A stretch of 64,000 bases of DNA from Lepidodermella squamata (lineage: Eukaryota; Gastrotricha): NCBI GenBank assembly GCA_047495785.1, contig JBLDXI010000023.1, forward strand, positions 1,302,001 to 1,366,000, given 5' to 3'. Under the pieces are notes generated by a model. That model had not been told where the DNA came from. It saw nothing but the letters and a program-made list of their open reading frames with translations, and did no database searches. The translations under genes and the position numbers were made by a program. This document shows positions 10,099 to 21,283 of the stretch, one piece after another. Every line of letters begins with the position of its first letter. Positions within the stretch are counted from its first letter, which is position 1.

Positions 10099-13000
10099 CT
10101 AGCTTGAAGCCAGTTCAATCTCGCAAATTGGATAGGCGTCAGCAGAGCAAGCATCGTCGTACCACTCGCTCGAAAACAAATTATTCTCATAACCGAAATA
10201 TATGCAACCGATCGATGCGTAAAATGAAGTAGTTGTCGGAGAGGGTCTTCCTGCTGCGTAATTCGTGAATGTTACCGTTGTTCCAGTGTCCCATTTCGGA
10301 TACTGACCGGTCGCGTCGATGCGTGATGATATACCAAGATGGTAACCAAATACGCTGCCCTGCCATTTTCCTGTTTCAAAACGACTAATCCAAGACCAAT
10401 TTGACATAATGGCTATGCTCACTTCCAAGATGCATTGTTATGCCTGTTATGAAATGCTGCTCAGCCTCGGTCTCTATCGTAAGTAAGTGAGCATTGGTTT
10501 TCTGACAGATTGCAGTGGCCTCTGTTCGGTTTCTAGGCATTCTATAGATTATGTAGCAGCTACCTAGAAAATAATACGGACACCCTGTGGTAAAAAGAAA
10601 GACTCACTAAATTGATTCATTACCAAGTTTTGACTCACAATTTTTCATGTCTAGGCTGCAAATCGCACTCGCATTCAAGTCGAAGCGTTCGGTCGTCCAT
10701 TTATACGATGAATCACTGTTCAAAGTGATGGCGGCGTACGGCTGCGACGGATCCGTGAAAACCTGACCAGTTGCCCAGTCGGATTCGGCTGAATTCATCC
10801 AGAATTCAATAGCAAGTCAACTTAACGTTAGATGACTCACCACACATTGGCAATGGAGCACAATATTCCGCAGTAGTCTTATCATCATCTCGAATGCAGA
10901 AAGGGCCGTTCGGCATCAAATCTGGGTCTGGATTCCTGCAGTAAGAATGCACAACGCTCTGCTCAGGAAATCGGTAGAACTGTTGGCTGTAGGCTGTAGT
11001 GTCCCACCTGGCGCATGCTGCCCCACTGGCAGTTTTCGACATTTGACCGTTATACTCTCGACCTGATGGAGTGAACCGGCAATCTTGTGGATATGACTGG
11101 CTTATTGCTTGTAAAAGGACGATCCGTTTATTCGCATTGCTAAAAGGCTTCTCGAACTTACGGATTTCACATATAGTTATGAAGTGATCCCAATCTCCAA
11201 CGTCACTGAAGGAATCTTTGTTAGCTCCATTCCAATACTCATTTGAATATTTACTCGGACTGAAAAATAATTGATAACCAGTTTTAGCACAATGAATGAA
11301 CAGGCACGGTTGCGCTAAACTTCATCGACTGAAAAATAGATGATGTAAAATGAACCCAGCATTTTCAACGGGTCTCACTATAATAATGGCAACATGCAGC
11401 CGGTCCCTCCCGCCTCCCTTACCCCGTCATGTACTTTCCCTCAAACGCGCTGTATTATCACAAATTAGCCGGAAAATTTGACAGCATTTAGATTCAATTT
11501 TGTATTTGGCCTTGTTTTAAATGGCCACCCAGGGGATTGCAAAACTCCGTTTGAGAAGCCCTTCTCTAAAACTCAAACTCTTCCCTTTCTTGTTCAACAC
11601 TAGCTGTTTATGACAAATTTAATGATTCTCTTATTTATGATATTTCAACTTGGTAAAATTCAGCATGATAACTCACGGATCCATCGGCCAGACTTCGTAA
11701 GCTGGCGAACCAGCAAGGTACAACCTATTGATTTGTGACGTCCAATTTAGAGGGTTAGGATACGTTGATTGGTTCATAGCTCCGTAATCCAGTACCATGG
11801 CGGGTGACGGTTGTTTAAGAACTTCGAGGCGCAGCAGAGTGTTTTGGAGAAGTCGTTTTTTCTGCGGAGAGTGGACTGGCATCGTCAAGGTTCCTCCCAT
11901 TTTTGAACACCTGACGACCTGCTGGGCAGGGGTCAAGCTCTCCATATTCAGAATTATCAAACATGTGTCTTGATATCTCACGCCGTACGGGCACGGGCCT
12001 ATGTCAATGTCTGTTGGGTAGTATAGAAAACTTGGCGTTGGCCAAGATAGACCCGTCAAAGGAGCAGTGTAGAACGTGCAGCATCTACCCACAGCCGGGG
12101 GGTCGTATTGGTGCTGGTAGACCACGCATCTACCACGCTTGCTTTTGCACAACTCGGCGCATTTCGGCGCCGACATGAAATTGCCAGCTGTTCCATCAGC
12201 GCATTCGAACGTGACCAGGGGCACGGTGCCGTTTAAATAGAGGCCAGATCGCATAGTTGGCGGTCTAGCCTTGTGGATTTTCTCGTAAATCCATTGGTCG
12301 GCTTCGCTGTAGGCGCCCGGGCCGTTGCAGGAGGCTTTTTCAGATAACAGTTTCTACTTGTTCTGCCGAATGTGAATGCGACACATTGATCTCGATAGAC
12401 ACGGTCGCACTTGTTGGCGCATTCCTGAGCGTTCTTTACGTTTTTCAGTGCGGTAATATCATTCTGACCACAGTCGCCCTGACGCCGTATGTAGCCTTTC
12501 ACCTCTTGAATCGGCCGCGGCCACACGTTTGCAGAAAAAGCAGCGTAGCCAGTCCACCATTTCGTCAAATTAGGCAATGCATTTTGCCTGAGAATCTGTA
12601 AAACGGTTGGAATAGATTTGAAATTCGGAAAAGCATTTCAGAATATTTCACATTTATTACATAGAGGATCTGCGTACAATCGCATCATAATGGTAAGGTG
12701 ATACTTGCGCCCTAGGTTGAAGAGCCTAGGCACATTTCGTTCTGATCGCCGTAATAGGGGCGCAAATTTGAGGAAGGAGTGCCTATACGACCCCCGGATT
12801 TCAATTTTAGCTACATTGGTTTACCATAAGGTTCACTGAGGTGTTAAGGTTGGTGAAGTTGGAAAAATCCCTACTTGTGTAATCTCATCCTATAAGCAAA
12901 TCCAGAAACCTGGTATAGCTTCTGCCGCTGTTGCACGCTTTGAAAAGTTACCAGCTCCGACTGAAAGTTTTCGCTGCAAACCTCCCATGAATACTGACGC

Positions 13001-13447
13001 CATAGCGATTCATTTTGTAACAGGTAACACCTGTCGTTTTCGTTGTCTGCAATCCAGCCTGGAGGGCAAAAGTGGCTCTGCAAGCCGACAATTTTAGCTT
13101 CTTTCATTGAAAATGTGTATGTTACTAACCCTGTAATACATGTTATGTTTTCCTTCAGAGTCTTGCTTCAATTTCGGCAACGGACTAGCCGATCCGACGT
13201 GGCTGTACAGCTTGCAGCTTCGTGCTGTTTTGCTGTAAGCGAGGCTGCTACAGCTTGGATTTCCCGTGCAGTAGCTTGTGCATGTAGTCAAAGATTCGAC
13301 TGACCCTTCATAGTACGGTGACAGAGTCGCTGGTAGCTTGCCTTCAAATTCAGGCTTGCTCACCCATTTTTCGAAGGTACTCAGCAGCGATTGGCAATCG
13401 CTGAGGCAGAATGCCACAGCGGAGAGAACACAAATAAGCAGAAACAT
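10099..13447 (-). CDS. Secreted mosaic protein: PAN, C-type lectin-like, PAN, C-type lectin-like, kringle, C-type lectin-like
   Basis: Multi-exon extracellular protein. Model (minus): 13447-13130, 13077-12910, 12595-11677, 11259-11162, 11107-10841, 10788-10639, 10584-10423, 10370-10099; introns are mostly 50-55 bp. Exon 1 has a signal peptide (MFLLICVLSAVAFC) and a PAN/apple-like cysteine pattern. Exon 2 opens a lectin-like domain (CPPGW..D..RCY). Exon 3 has a second PAN-like domain (ECANKC..QCVAFTF) and a C-type lectin-like region. Exon 5 encodes a kringle (GREYNG..., YCRNPD, EYCAPLPMC). Exons 6-8 hold the last lectin-like domains (SDWATGQ, WDTGTTVTFTNYAAG, EWYDDACS..YPICEIE). Classic Ca-binding EPN/WND motifs are not obvious. 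The frame changes inside exon 3 near 12335, so that exon needs checking. Confidence 0.7.
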
Positions 13448-13798
13448 TAATTTTATTATGCAATCATCGCCGATATAGGTGAATTGTGGAATTTTTGAGG
13501 CTTTGATGACTTGTGATGCTAAGCAGCGCATAATCAAAGCATGACTGGCAAGGTGGCAAATCATACGTTTCGCACTTCGGATTTGTTTTTTGTTATATGG
13601 ATCTGGGCAGGCAGCGGCAGCGAAAATGTCTTCACTTGGTACGAATCGATAGCTTGCTGAAACTGATAAACATAACGCCTGAATACATATATGTATATGC
13701 AGCCGAATTTTGTCGATAACAATTCCTTTAAAGAGGAATTAAGATTAATTCACTAACTACGTCAATACTGTTTCGAGGCGCCTAGATAGAATAGAGAA

Positions 13799-14035
13799 TA
13801 CCGTAGAGCGGTACAATTTTGAACAGGGTACAACTTTGAACATTTTTTCAAAAGTACAATTTTGAACGAACGTTTGCATTGAAAAAAATGAAAGTGTTCA
13901 AAATTGTACTTTCGTGAGTGTGAAGTACAATTTTGAACATTAACGAAATTTTCAATGCAAACGTTCGTTCAAAATTGTACTTTTGAAAAAATGTTCAAAG
14001 TTGTACCCTGTTCAAAATTGTACCGCTCTACGGTA
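13799..14035. repeat. Near-perfect 237-bp palindromic MITE with TA ends
   Basis: The left arm (13799-13885) and right arm (13949-14035) are exact reverse complements over about 86 bp, starting TACCGTAGAGCGGTACAATT. The centre also pairs (GTTCAAAATTGTACTT against AAGTACAATTTTGAAC), leaving a loop of about 11 bases. Each arm holds several copies of GTACAATTTTGAAC. TA at both ends fits a TA target duplication, as for Tc1/mariner-class MITEs. There is no coding content. Confidence 0.9.
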
Positions 14036-14530
14036 GAGTTAACATTTTTCTTTTAACACTTGCGCTATTATCGATTTTGACGTTATTTGACATCTCCGGC
14101 ACTAAACAGTGGCAACCACGGTACCCTTCGTTCCCTGTACTTCGCACACGGTGGAGAACAGTGATCATGATTGGCAGATTCTTATTTCCCGCTTTATTGA
14201 TTGTACTAACTGCAATGAATCGCCGTCAGGAAACTTTCCTATTTATTAGAGCGTAAATCTCATTTATTCTCTCAAATGATTATAAACGTTCAAAAACAGG
14301 ATCACAAAATTGAAATCAGCGATCCAATTATAGGGGTACCGGGGTGACGCGTTCTTAGGGGTAAATTAGGGAATTTTTTAAAAAGCCTAAGGGTGCCCCT
14401 TACGTTTTAAAAATTTAGGCTGATCAAATGCCACCCGCTTGAAAATGGAACTAGTCGGAACGCTGATTGAAACGCCCAACATTTCAGGCTGATATTATTT
14501 TACGTGACCCAACACTAGAAAGCAATTACC

Positions 14531-14687
14531 ATAGTGACGTCTAAATTGCGTCTCATGCTAAAATCCAACAATATGGCAGCCTGCAGAAATAGGTCGTACA
14601 GCGTACAGGCTGAATGTTGATAGTTTGCCGCAAGAAGGACAGGTTTTAATTGCAGATTTTTTTGAGACGCAATTTTAGCGTCACTAT
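14531..14687. repeat. 157-bp MITE with 25-bp terminal inverted repeats
   Basis: The left end ATAGTGACGTCTAAATTGCG and the right end, read in reverse, ATAGTGACGCTAAAATTGCG match over 25 bp with a local shift. A TA dinucleotide lies at each end. The interior is non-coding. It lies in the otherwise empty 13.5-15.1 kb gap. Confidence 0.75.
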
Positions 14688-15099
14688 GAATCAGAAAGCG
14701 GCTCCAGCTCATGTATGAACAGAACGTGGCTAGGCAACGAGGCTGTTACCCTCTACCTTTATTCCTAATCACGCAAATTATTTGTTGGTAATGAGAAAAT
14801 CACGTATTTTTTCACGGAACTGGGTATTTATCGAGTGAGAATGCCTACGCACGACACGCTTTACCATCGGATGCTTGCCGCTACCAAAGAATCAACTTGT
14901 TCCTGCAGGATTACCGCCAAAAATAAACTAATTACGTCGATAAATCAATATGAAACACGTCGAGAGAGAAAGACAGACAGGTGTTGGACCATTTTTGATT
15001 GAAAGGATAAATGCTGCCCTCGGCATGACGCCACCGTACAACTAAATTTTTCGCAGCGGGAATTTAAAGCTGTCTCGAGAAAAAACGGATTTAGAGAAA

Positions 15100-17363
15100 A
15101 TGAGAAGCATTTTAAGACTAGTGATCATCTTCAAACTTATTTCAGCTAGCCTCGGAGGTGAGTAACCCATCACGCTAGGTACAGAAAATAGAAAATCCAA
15201 TCCCTGAAATGACGAATATCAACTGAATTCGTTTGATTACAATTGTTGATAAGTATATTTATTCACAATTTTTCGATTCGAATTTTCAAGTCTACAATAG
15301 AACCATTCTAATAATTTATATTTTGTTTCAAGTTTGTGTTCCAGCGTGTCTGCAGAGACATGGTTTCTGCAACACTGCCAATACGTGCACGTGCCTCGCC
15401 CCTTTTACAGGCAGTGACTGCTCGCAAGGTATGTGCTATTTAATGTCATCATACGTCTGTTTTTAATTTCGATATCTTGAAACAACAGACAAGGGCCCTG
15501 CGTTGTCAGATCGACGCCAGTTCTCGCCCGAATTTTCTTACCTCAACGACGGAGTTTATCGTAATGGTTCAAGATGCGTTTCAACGAAATTGAAATGATC
15601 CTTCTTTAGAAAACAACTGGATATACGCCCAAAATAGGGTGTTTCCTATCGTTGGCCCAAGCAACGAAATAGTCATGATCAATAATCAAGTCAACACGGC
15701 TGGATCTCTTACGAGCAAAAAGGTAATGGATGAAAATCCCTAAATCAAAACTGTCACCTTGGGGAAATGAACGTATTTATTCATGGCTTTCAAAAATGTT
15801 TCCCCTCACGAAAGGCCCGAGGTAGTTGCATAAACAAGGAGAGGCTGAGCGGGCCAGTGGTCTCTTTGAATCTCTTCGAATGGGATGAGCTTCCCCTCCC
15901 GAATGATGAGGAACCATGTTGAAAGTAAGCAAAATCATGATTCAAGGCTTCATTTTGGGACTCGAAATCGAACGCTTAAATTGTCCTGAAAAAAGGCTAA
16001 AGGGCGAATCGGGCAAACTAATTATCTGCTATCAGCGAGTAAGGTCCTTGTTAGCTGTTGATTAGCTGTAACACGAGATTCATAGTAATTCCTAGCTCTG
16101 GTTTGACATGGTACCGCTATCAGTGATCAATCAGGGAGGGGCGGAGGTGATCAAGTAAATTTGAGCCCAAAATTTGCACATCATAAGGGGGACCCTTACT
16201 CGGAGCACTGATTGCTTATTCGATAATCACGCATATATCGAATCCCACAATAAAAGAATGCTCATGGCTCAATGAATTAACTATGACGTTATCTTTTAAG
16301 TATTTTATGGCGGGTGATTTTTCCATAAACGTCACATTGCATTACGACGCTCCTGTTGGAAATCATTTGGACTGGATCACCATATCAGTCATTTCAAATT
16401 CATCCATCAATTACGCCGCAGCTGGCAGCTATAAGCCGGTTGATTATAACAATTTCGCCGGCTTTACTTTGACCTATGGCGGGTGGAATAACGGCGGCGA
16501 GTTTCAACTGTTCTCCTCGCCGATTAAGGTCGCCTTTGGTTACAATCATCTGTTCAATTTCAGTCGGGAGCTGATGAGAGGCCGAACCAGTATTGGCATT
16601 GTCGTCAAAGGTGCAACGAAGCTGTGGGCTGATGTATGCACGCCAGCATCCTGCACGGCAGTCTTCAACGGAGTCGACTCGCCAGGATTCATCCCAACCG
16701 ATCCAACCATGCAGCTACCCATAATTCGTGTCGGAGGTGAAAATAATGCGGCCTTCTACGGCATAAGAGTTTTTGACATTCGAACTTACCAATTTTGTGA
16801 GTTGAATCGTAGTTTCTGAATGTCTTTTGATCTAATACTTTTGCCACAGATGAAAAACTGTCTTGTGACCCGCCTTGCAAAAATGGAAGGTGTTATGGTA
16901 TGGGAAAGTGTGCCTGTAAAGCCGGTTGGACTGGGCCATCATGCAACAGACGTGAGCGAGTTCAAATAATTGTGCCTTATCAGTACCGGCATTTTGCTTG
17001 ATCAGAGATTTGCGGATCAATCACATGCCCAACAAAGGCATACTGCACCGCACCAAACACATGCACATGCTTTGACAAATGGAGGACCGGCAACGATTGC
17101 ATGAAAGGCATGTTCTTTTACTCTATTATAGCTGTTAAGTAATTCCAAAAGAGCTGGCTCCATAATATGAACGAGGGTTGATAGATATAACATCATCATT
17201 TTTCAGCTTTTTGAATCTCTCTCCAGGGATTACGGAAACAAATTTGTATTTTACAGCTCTTTGCGATTGCGAATTGGCTAAACGGTGTGTTTACAAGCTA
17301 TGTGACTGCGCGGATGGTTCTCAACGCCGCGACTGCAACGATCAGCGAGCTGATGATCTCTGA
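15100..17363 (+). CDS. Secreted EGF-like / LamG-like protein, copy 1
   Basis: Eight-exon gene for a 381-residue extracellular protein. Exons: 15100-15157, 15333-15428, 15489-15560, 15610-15722, 16301-16796, 16850-16951, 17006-17107, 17257-17363; all phases agree. Exon 1 is a signal peptide (MRSILRLVIIFKLISASLG). Exon 2 is one EGF-like domain (CNTANTCTCLAPFTGSDC). Exon 5 is one large beta-rich domain with a LamG/concanavalin-like ending (FYGIRVFDIRTY). Exons 6-8 are three more EGF-like cysteine modules (GRCYGMGKCACKAGWTGPSC; YCTAPNTCTCFDKW; CDCADGSQRRDCND). Intron 7 uses a GC donor (AAAG|GCATGT) where the paralog has GT. The structure matches the gene at 24238 exon for exon. Ligand unknown. 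Confidence 0.85.
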
Positions 17364-18150
17364 TTATTACCCGCCCAGATGACTTGAGCCATTTCATTTT
17401 CAATCTTTCGATCTCAGCCGGGCTGTCAAATACTGTTTTCAAATCGCTGGAAGAACTTGAGAGAAAAGGGTTTTCTGTTATTCACTGATGAGATTTGTAT
17501 ATATGATTTCGTTTCTCACTTGTTGGGGGTTGAAATGTTACAGCAGGGATAAATTCAGCTGTGTCTATAGCAGATAGCATATCGGGAGTGGACTACACAC
17601 GATGGGTGGAAAGTGTTTCTAGCGATTAGTAGGCTCGCGACTGACTCGGCGAAGATGCAAAATGTTGGTTTTACGCCATTTCTTTCTATTCTAGGCGACA
17701 CCTTCTACCGCCCTCGCCGTGATATCGCCATAGCGTGAGTTGTTGTAATAGTCTAAAGTCTATAAGGTCAATTTTTTAAACTGGTGTATCGCGGAGTGGG
17801 CGGATAGCGACTCGCCAAGAATAGAACTCCGCCCAATGCGCGATATGAGCACTAGTTTTCAAAATTGACCTTTTTGACTATTATGACGCAGTATCTCACG
17901 GCAGTTCGCAATGAGAATGAGGAGTTACTGTGATATGATTTTCTACCGTCGAGCCGCGAGTCTCCTGCCGTGAGTCACGGTGTATATCAAATCCTAATTG
18001 TCGCTATTCAAGTTGCCGATAACGCTTCGTTTTTTATCTCACGTATTCACCTTCGGTTTATATCACATCATCTCGGTGCCAACAATATTTGGCATTTGTT
18101 TGAGGTTTCGGAAACGAATATATCTTAAATGAAATAGCACTGTCCTATGC
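17364..18150. other. Non-coding intergenic stretch
   Basis: No gene is seen. Around 17760-17880 an imperfect inverted pair (AAGGTCAATTTTTTAAACTGG and AGTTTTCAAAATTGACCTTTTTGACTA) flanks GAGTGGGCGGATAGCGACTCG, suggesting another decayed foldback element. Confidence 0.4.
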
Positions 18151-19095
18151 TACCGTCACTTGGGGTAATCTGGGTCAGTGGGGCTATTCGGACGAATGTT
18201 CATGAAAACGGGAGAATGAGCATGGCTCAAAAACTACCTGGCCGTTGGCAGTGAAATTTTGCACGGAGTTAGGTGGAAAGACGACCCATATGCTATAGAA
18301 ATTTCATGGCCTGAGAGTAAGTGGTTGTAAAGATATAGCCTTACCTTTCAGGTGTAGGTTTGACTCAGTTTAAGCACTGTTCTGCGTTGAATTACCTGGA
18401 CCCGAAGAGAATTTTGCTGGACCTGCGCCCAATTTTTCCTGAATCTACAGACGCAAGGGCACCCATGAAAATTAAAAACGCCCCGATCCGACTCGTACTT
18501 TTGTCTAATTAATTGCGTCCTTTTAGCCCCACGAAAAAATGATGTTGTGGGGCTATTCGGTCTGCCATTTGAATATGCTAATGAACTGCGTTCTTCAAAA
18601 GTTTCTTACTGATTGATGCGGACTTTTACTTCATTTCCATTTTAATTTTTGAATGAGCTGGGAAGGCTGCAGAAGACTAATTTACTGGTGTCATACGACA
18701 GTGCCAATTAATTAATTACGACTATAATTGACAAATAATTCAACTAAAAATCAGTGTTTTAGTTTGCTCAAATTCTTGGGCATAAAAATGATAATAAAAA
18801 AATTTTGCGGAAAAAAATTGATCCGCGGCGTGGACTCGAACCCTGGTTTCGTACTTTGCTATGCTTTCTAGAAGCACATCCCAAGCCACTCGACCACTGA
18901 ACACAGCATATTAGTAATATTTGAATTGAATATTTATGTATCATTAATAGCCCTACACCTGTCCGAATAGCCCCATCCGTGGGGCTATTCGGAATCCTGG
19001 TTCCATTGGAATCAGGACCTTCTGAAACGTGTAAAAATACAAAAAAATCAGGGGGTAATTTTTTTTCGCCGTCCGGATAGCCCCAACTGACGGTA
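18151..19095. mobile_element. Non-autonomous TIR element with GGGGCTATTCGG motif array
   Basis: The ends are TACCGTCACTTGGGG (18151) and, in reverse complement, TACCGTCAGTTGGGG (ending 19095), with TA at the borders. Inside, GGGGCTATTCGG or its complement recurs at about 18180, 18547, 18963, 18980 and 19074. There is no transposase frame. A tRNA-Ser-like but unpaired segment sits at 18830-18905 on the minus strand. Likely a non-autonomous DNA transposon. Confidence 0.65.
18830..18905 (-). pseudogene. tRNA-like segment (SINE or tRNA pseudogene)
   Basis: The reverse strand reads a D-arm-like TGGTCGAGTGGCTT, an anticodon-stem-like hairpin around TCTAGAA, and a strong T-arm GGGTTCGAGTCC, then a 3' acceptor strand. 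The 5' acceptor strand does not pair with it and position 33 is not T. It is therefore not a working tRNA; a tRNA-derived SINE remnant is more likely. Confidence 0.4.
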
Positions 19096-19255
19096 CTTGT
19101 TGTTCGATTGTTACTTCAAAGGATAGGCTTATGCTACTCTGTTGCCGTTCGATAATCGCTTTCGCTTATATTCATGTCAAGGATATTAAACCAAAGTAGT
19201 ATAAGAATAAAAATAAATTCATAATGATTTTGAAAAGAAATCGCTTCAAGATCCC

Positions 19256-19391
19256 AGAGAGCGAAGTACCTTGGGGTGGTAGGGATCCTCCTACCAGTTC
19301 AATCAGTCCGCAAGGTCAACTCAGTGAAAGACCATCAAAGGTGTCGATTTTCCTTATCCTAAGCACTTCTGCCGTCCTACTTCGCTCTTTG
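19256..19391. repeat. MITE-like repeat, copy 2 (inverse of 3387-3539)
   Basis: Starts AGAGAGCGAAGTACC and ends GTCCTACTTCGCTCTTTG, again with inverted ends. It matches the reverse complement of 3387-3539 through GTTCAATCAGTCCGCAAGGT and TCGATTTTCCTTATCCTAA. Two copies 16 kb apart show the family is dispersed. Confidence 0.7.
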
Positions 19392-19772
19392 TAAGATCCT
19401 ATCTTTGTTCTCTTGCTGACTGGTTTCGTGATGTTCAGCAGAAGTAGGTTGCATTTTCGGCGGCGTGTATAGCATAACTGCGAATTGAATGTTTACTCAA
19501 TTATCTCAAGAAGCAGATATCCTCATCAGAGATTAAGGAGAAGGTTTTTTTAACGCCAAAATGAGTTCACCAGCTAACATTTCTAGACAATTCAGGAAAA
19601 TACTTATTGCAGTCTGCTTTGCTCAGCTCGCGACGGGAATTACAGATAATGAATACTGCCTTTGCGAAGCTTTTTTTAGACAGGCTAGATAATGCATTGC
19701 GATTAGATACGGTTTATCCACAGACATTCGCGGACTTGATGGAAACACGTCATATGCAGTATAATTGCTGAA

Positions 19773-20753
19773 ATGAGTGGTTCGGTTATTCCAAGACGTC
19801 AGCTCCCTGACGGATCCCCATTGATCGAACTTCGATCTCGAAAGGCCGCCGATGATTTATACGATAGCAATGAGGACCCACCGGTCCCAGAATGGTACAA
19901 GCCAGAGCTTTACGAACGAGGTCGACAAGTCATGAAGAAAAATATGTTCTCTGGCGCAATCAGCCTCATCAACGTATTGATAATGCTTTTCTCAGTTGAA
20001 TCGCTGTCCAGACCACTAGTTTTCACCGGGAGAAGCTCAGGAGCGAAGAACTCACGTCGTCGCTATGTCGAAACTGGTATTCATCTATACAAATGGCAGA
20101 CGATATTAGATCCGTTCGCCTCTGAGGAATGTGAAGGTCTCAAGTCGTTACGCAAGGTCAGGCGACTTCACTCAACTGTTCGAAGGGCTATGCATGGAAA
20201 GGACCAGTCCAGCTTCGGCCAGTACGAGATGTGCCTTACTCAATGCGGTTTCATCATGCCGTTAGTTCTATATGCGAAAACGTGGGGCTGTAACCCTTCT
20301 GAAGCTGAGCTCGAAGGATTCTTGCACGCTTGGGCAGTTTATGGCTACATACTCGGGATTCCTGATGAATTCAACCTCTGTCTAGGTGGAATCGATCGTT
20401 GTAAAAAGCTTTGCATGGCCATCGAAAAGGAGGAAATCGTCCCTGGCATCCGTGATGATAAATCCCATTTCCGCTCGCTTGCTAATGACTTCGTCGAAGG
20501 AATGCGATCAGTTTGGCTTCCACTTCGTTTGTTGACTACCAATGGCCTTCTAGCTTTCATATGCCCGTCCTTGGGCATGTCTGTGGAAGAAGTTGGAAGT
20601 CTCACTCTGGGCGATCGAATTTTGTGTTGGGTCTTGAATGTTCAGTTTTGGCTTATCTATCATTTTTCGGCCTATAGGGCACTTTGGAATATGCTGATTG
20701 AAAGAGTGATTATACTCATCAATAATCAGCTAGTGGCTAACAAATTCGACTGA
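19773..20753 (+). CDS. MpaB/Lcp-type (DUF2236) oxygenase-like protein, copy 2
   Basis: A 326-residue single-exon paralog of the gene at 8379 with the same blocks: 'GIHLYKWQTILDPF', 'LRKVRRLHSTVRR', 'CLTQCGFIMPLVLYAKTWG', 'FLHAWAVYGYILGIPD'. The stretch from about residue 190 to 285 is nearly identical at DNA level to copy 1. The first half is more diverged, which hints at gene conversion or stronger constraint there. It lacks four N-terminal residues of copy 1. The start is MSGSVIPRRQL; AATAAA is at 20870. The domain is catalytic in bacterial rubber oxygenases, but the animal substrate is unknown. Confidence 0.75.
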   Translation: MSGSVIPRRQLPDGSPLIELRSRKAADDLYDSNEDPPVPEWYKPELYERGRQVMKKNMFSGAISLINVLIMLFSVESLSRPLVFTGRSSGAKNSRRRYVETGIHLYKWQTILDPFASEECEGLKSLRKVRRLHSTVRRAMHGKDQSSFGQYEMCLTQCGFIMPLVLYAKTWGCNPSEAELEGFLHAWAVYGYILGIPDEFNLCLGGIDRCKKLCMAIEKEEIVPGIRDDKSHFRSLANDFVEGMRSVWLPLRLLTTNGLLAFICPSLGMSVEEVGSLTLGDRILCWVLNVQFWLIYHFSAYRALWNMLIERVIILINNQLVANKFD

Positions 20754-21283
20754 AAAATGAAGCTTGCTACGTTTTGTAAGTTTTGATTGAAGCTCTGTGT
20801 TGTGAGCACAAATTCGTAATTTACTTTTTGTTATAAGCAAACATTTACATTTTCTCTGTTTGCAAAATGAATAAAGCGCCCGTTCACAATCATATTTGTT
20901 CTTTACGAAAAAGCCACGAAAATTTAACCCATGTATATTTTATACTCTCTTGAATAAGGATTGTAAGTGATGAGCGAAAACCGTATTTGTAGAGCAAATT
21001 TGATAAGACTGTTCAGCTTTTTTCATGACATCTTGGGCAATTTGACCTGTGAGAATAGCTGCAAGCTGCAGTGTAAATGCAATTTATTCTTGCGTGTAAA
21101 TTTGTCCGACTCATATCATTAATCAGAAAAGCTGAGAAGACTCAGCAAACACCTCCGCTGTCGCAGCAACTGATTACATACTAAGCCGTTCTGTTTACGT
21201 TATCTCATCACTAGGGTCTGGGATTAAAAGCTATAAATGAGCTAAGATATATTGGAAAGGCGTAATACCGCAACCTTCGAGCT

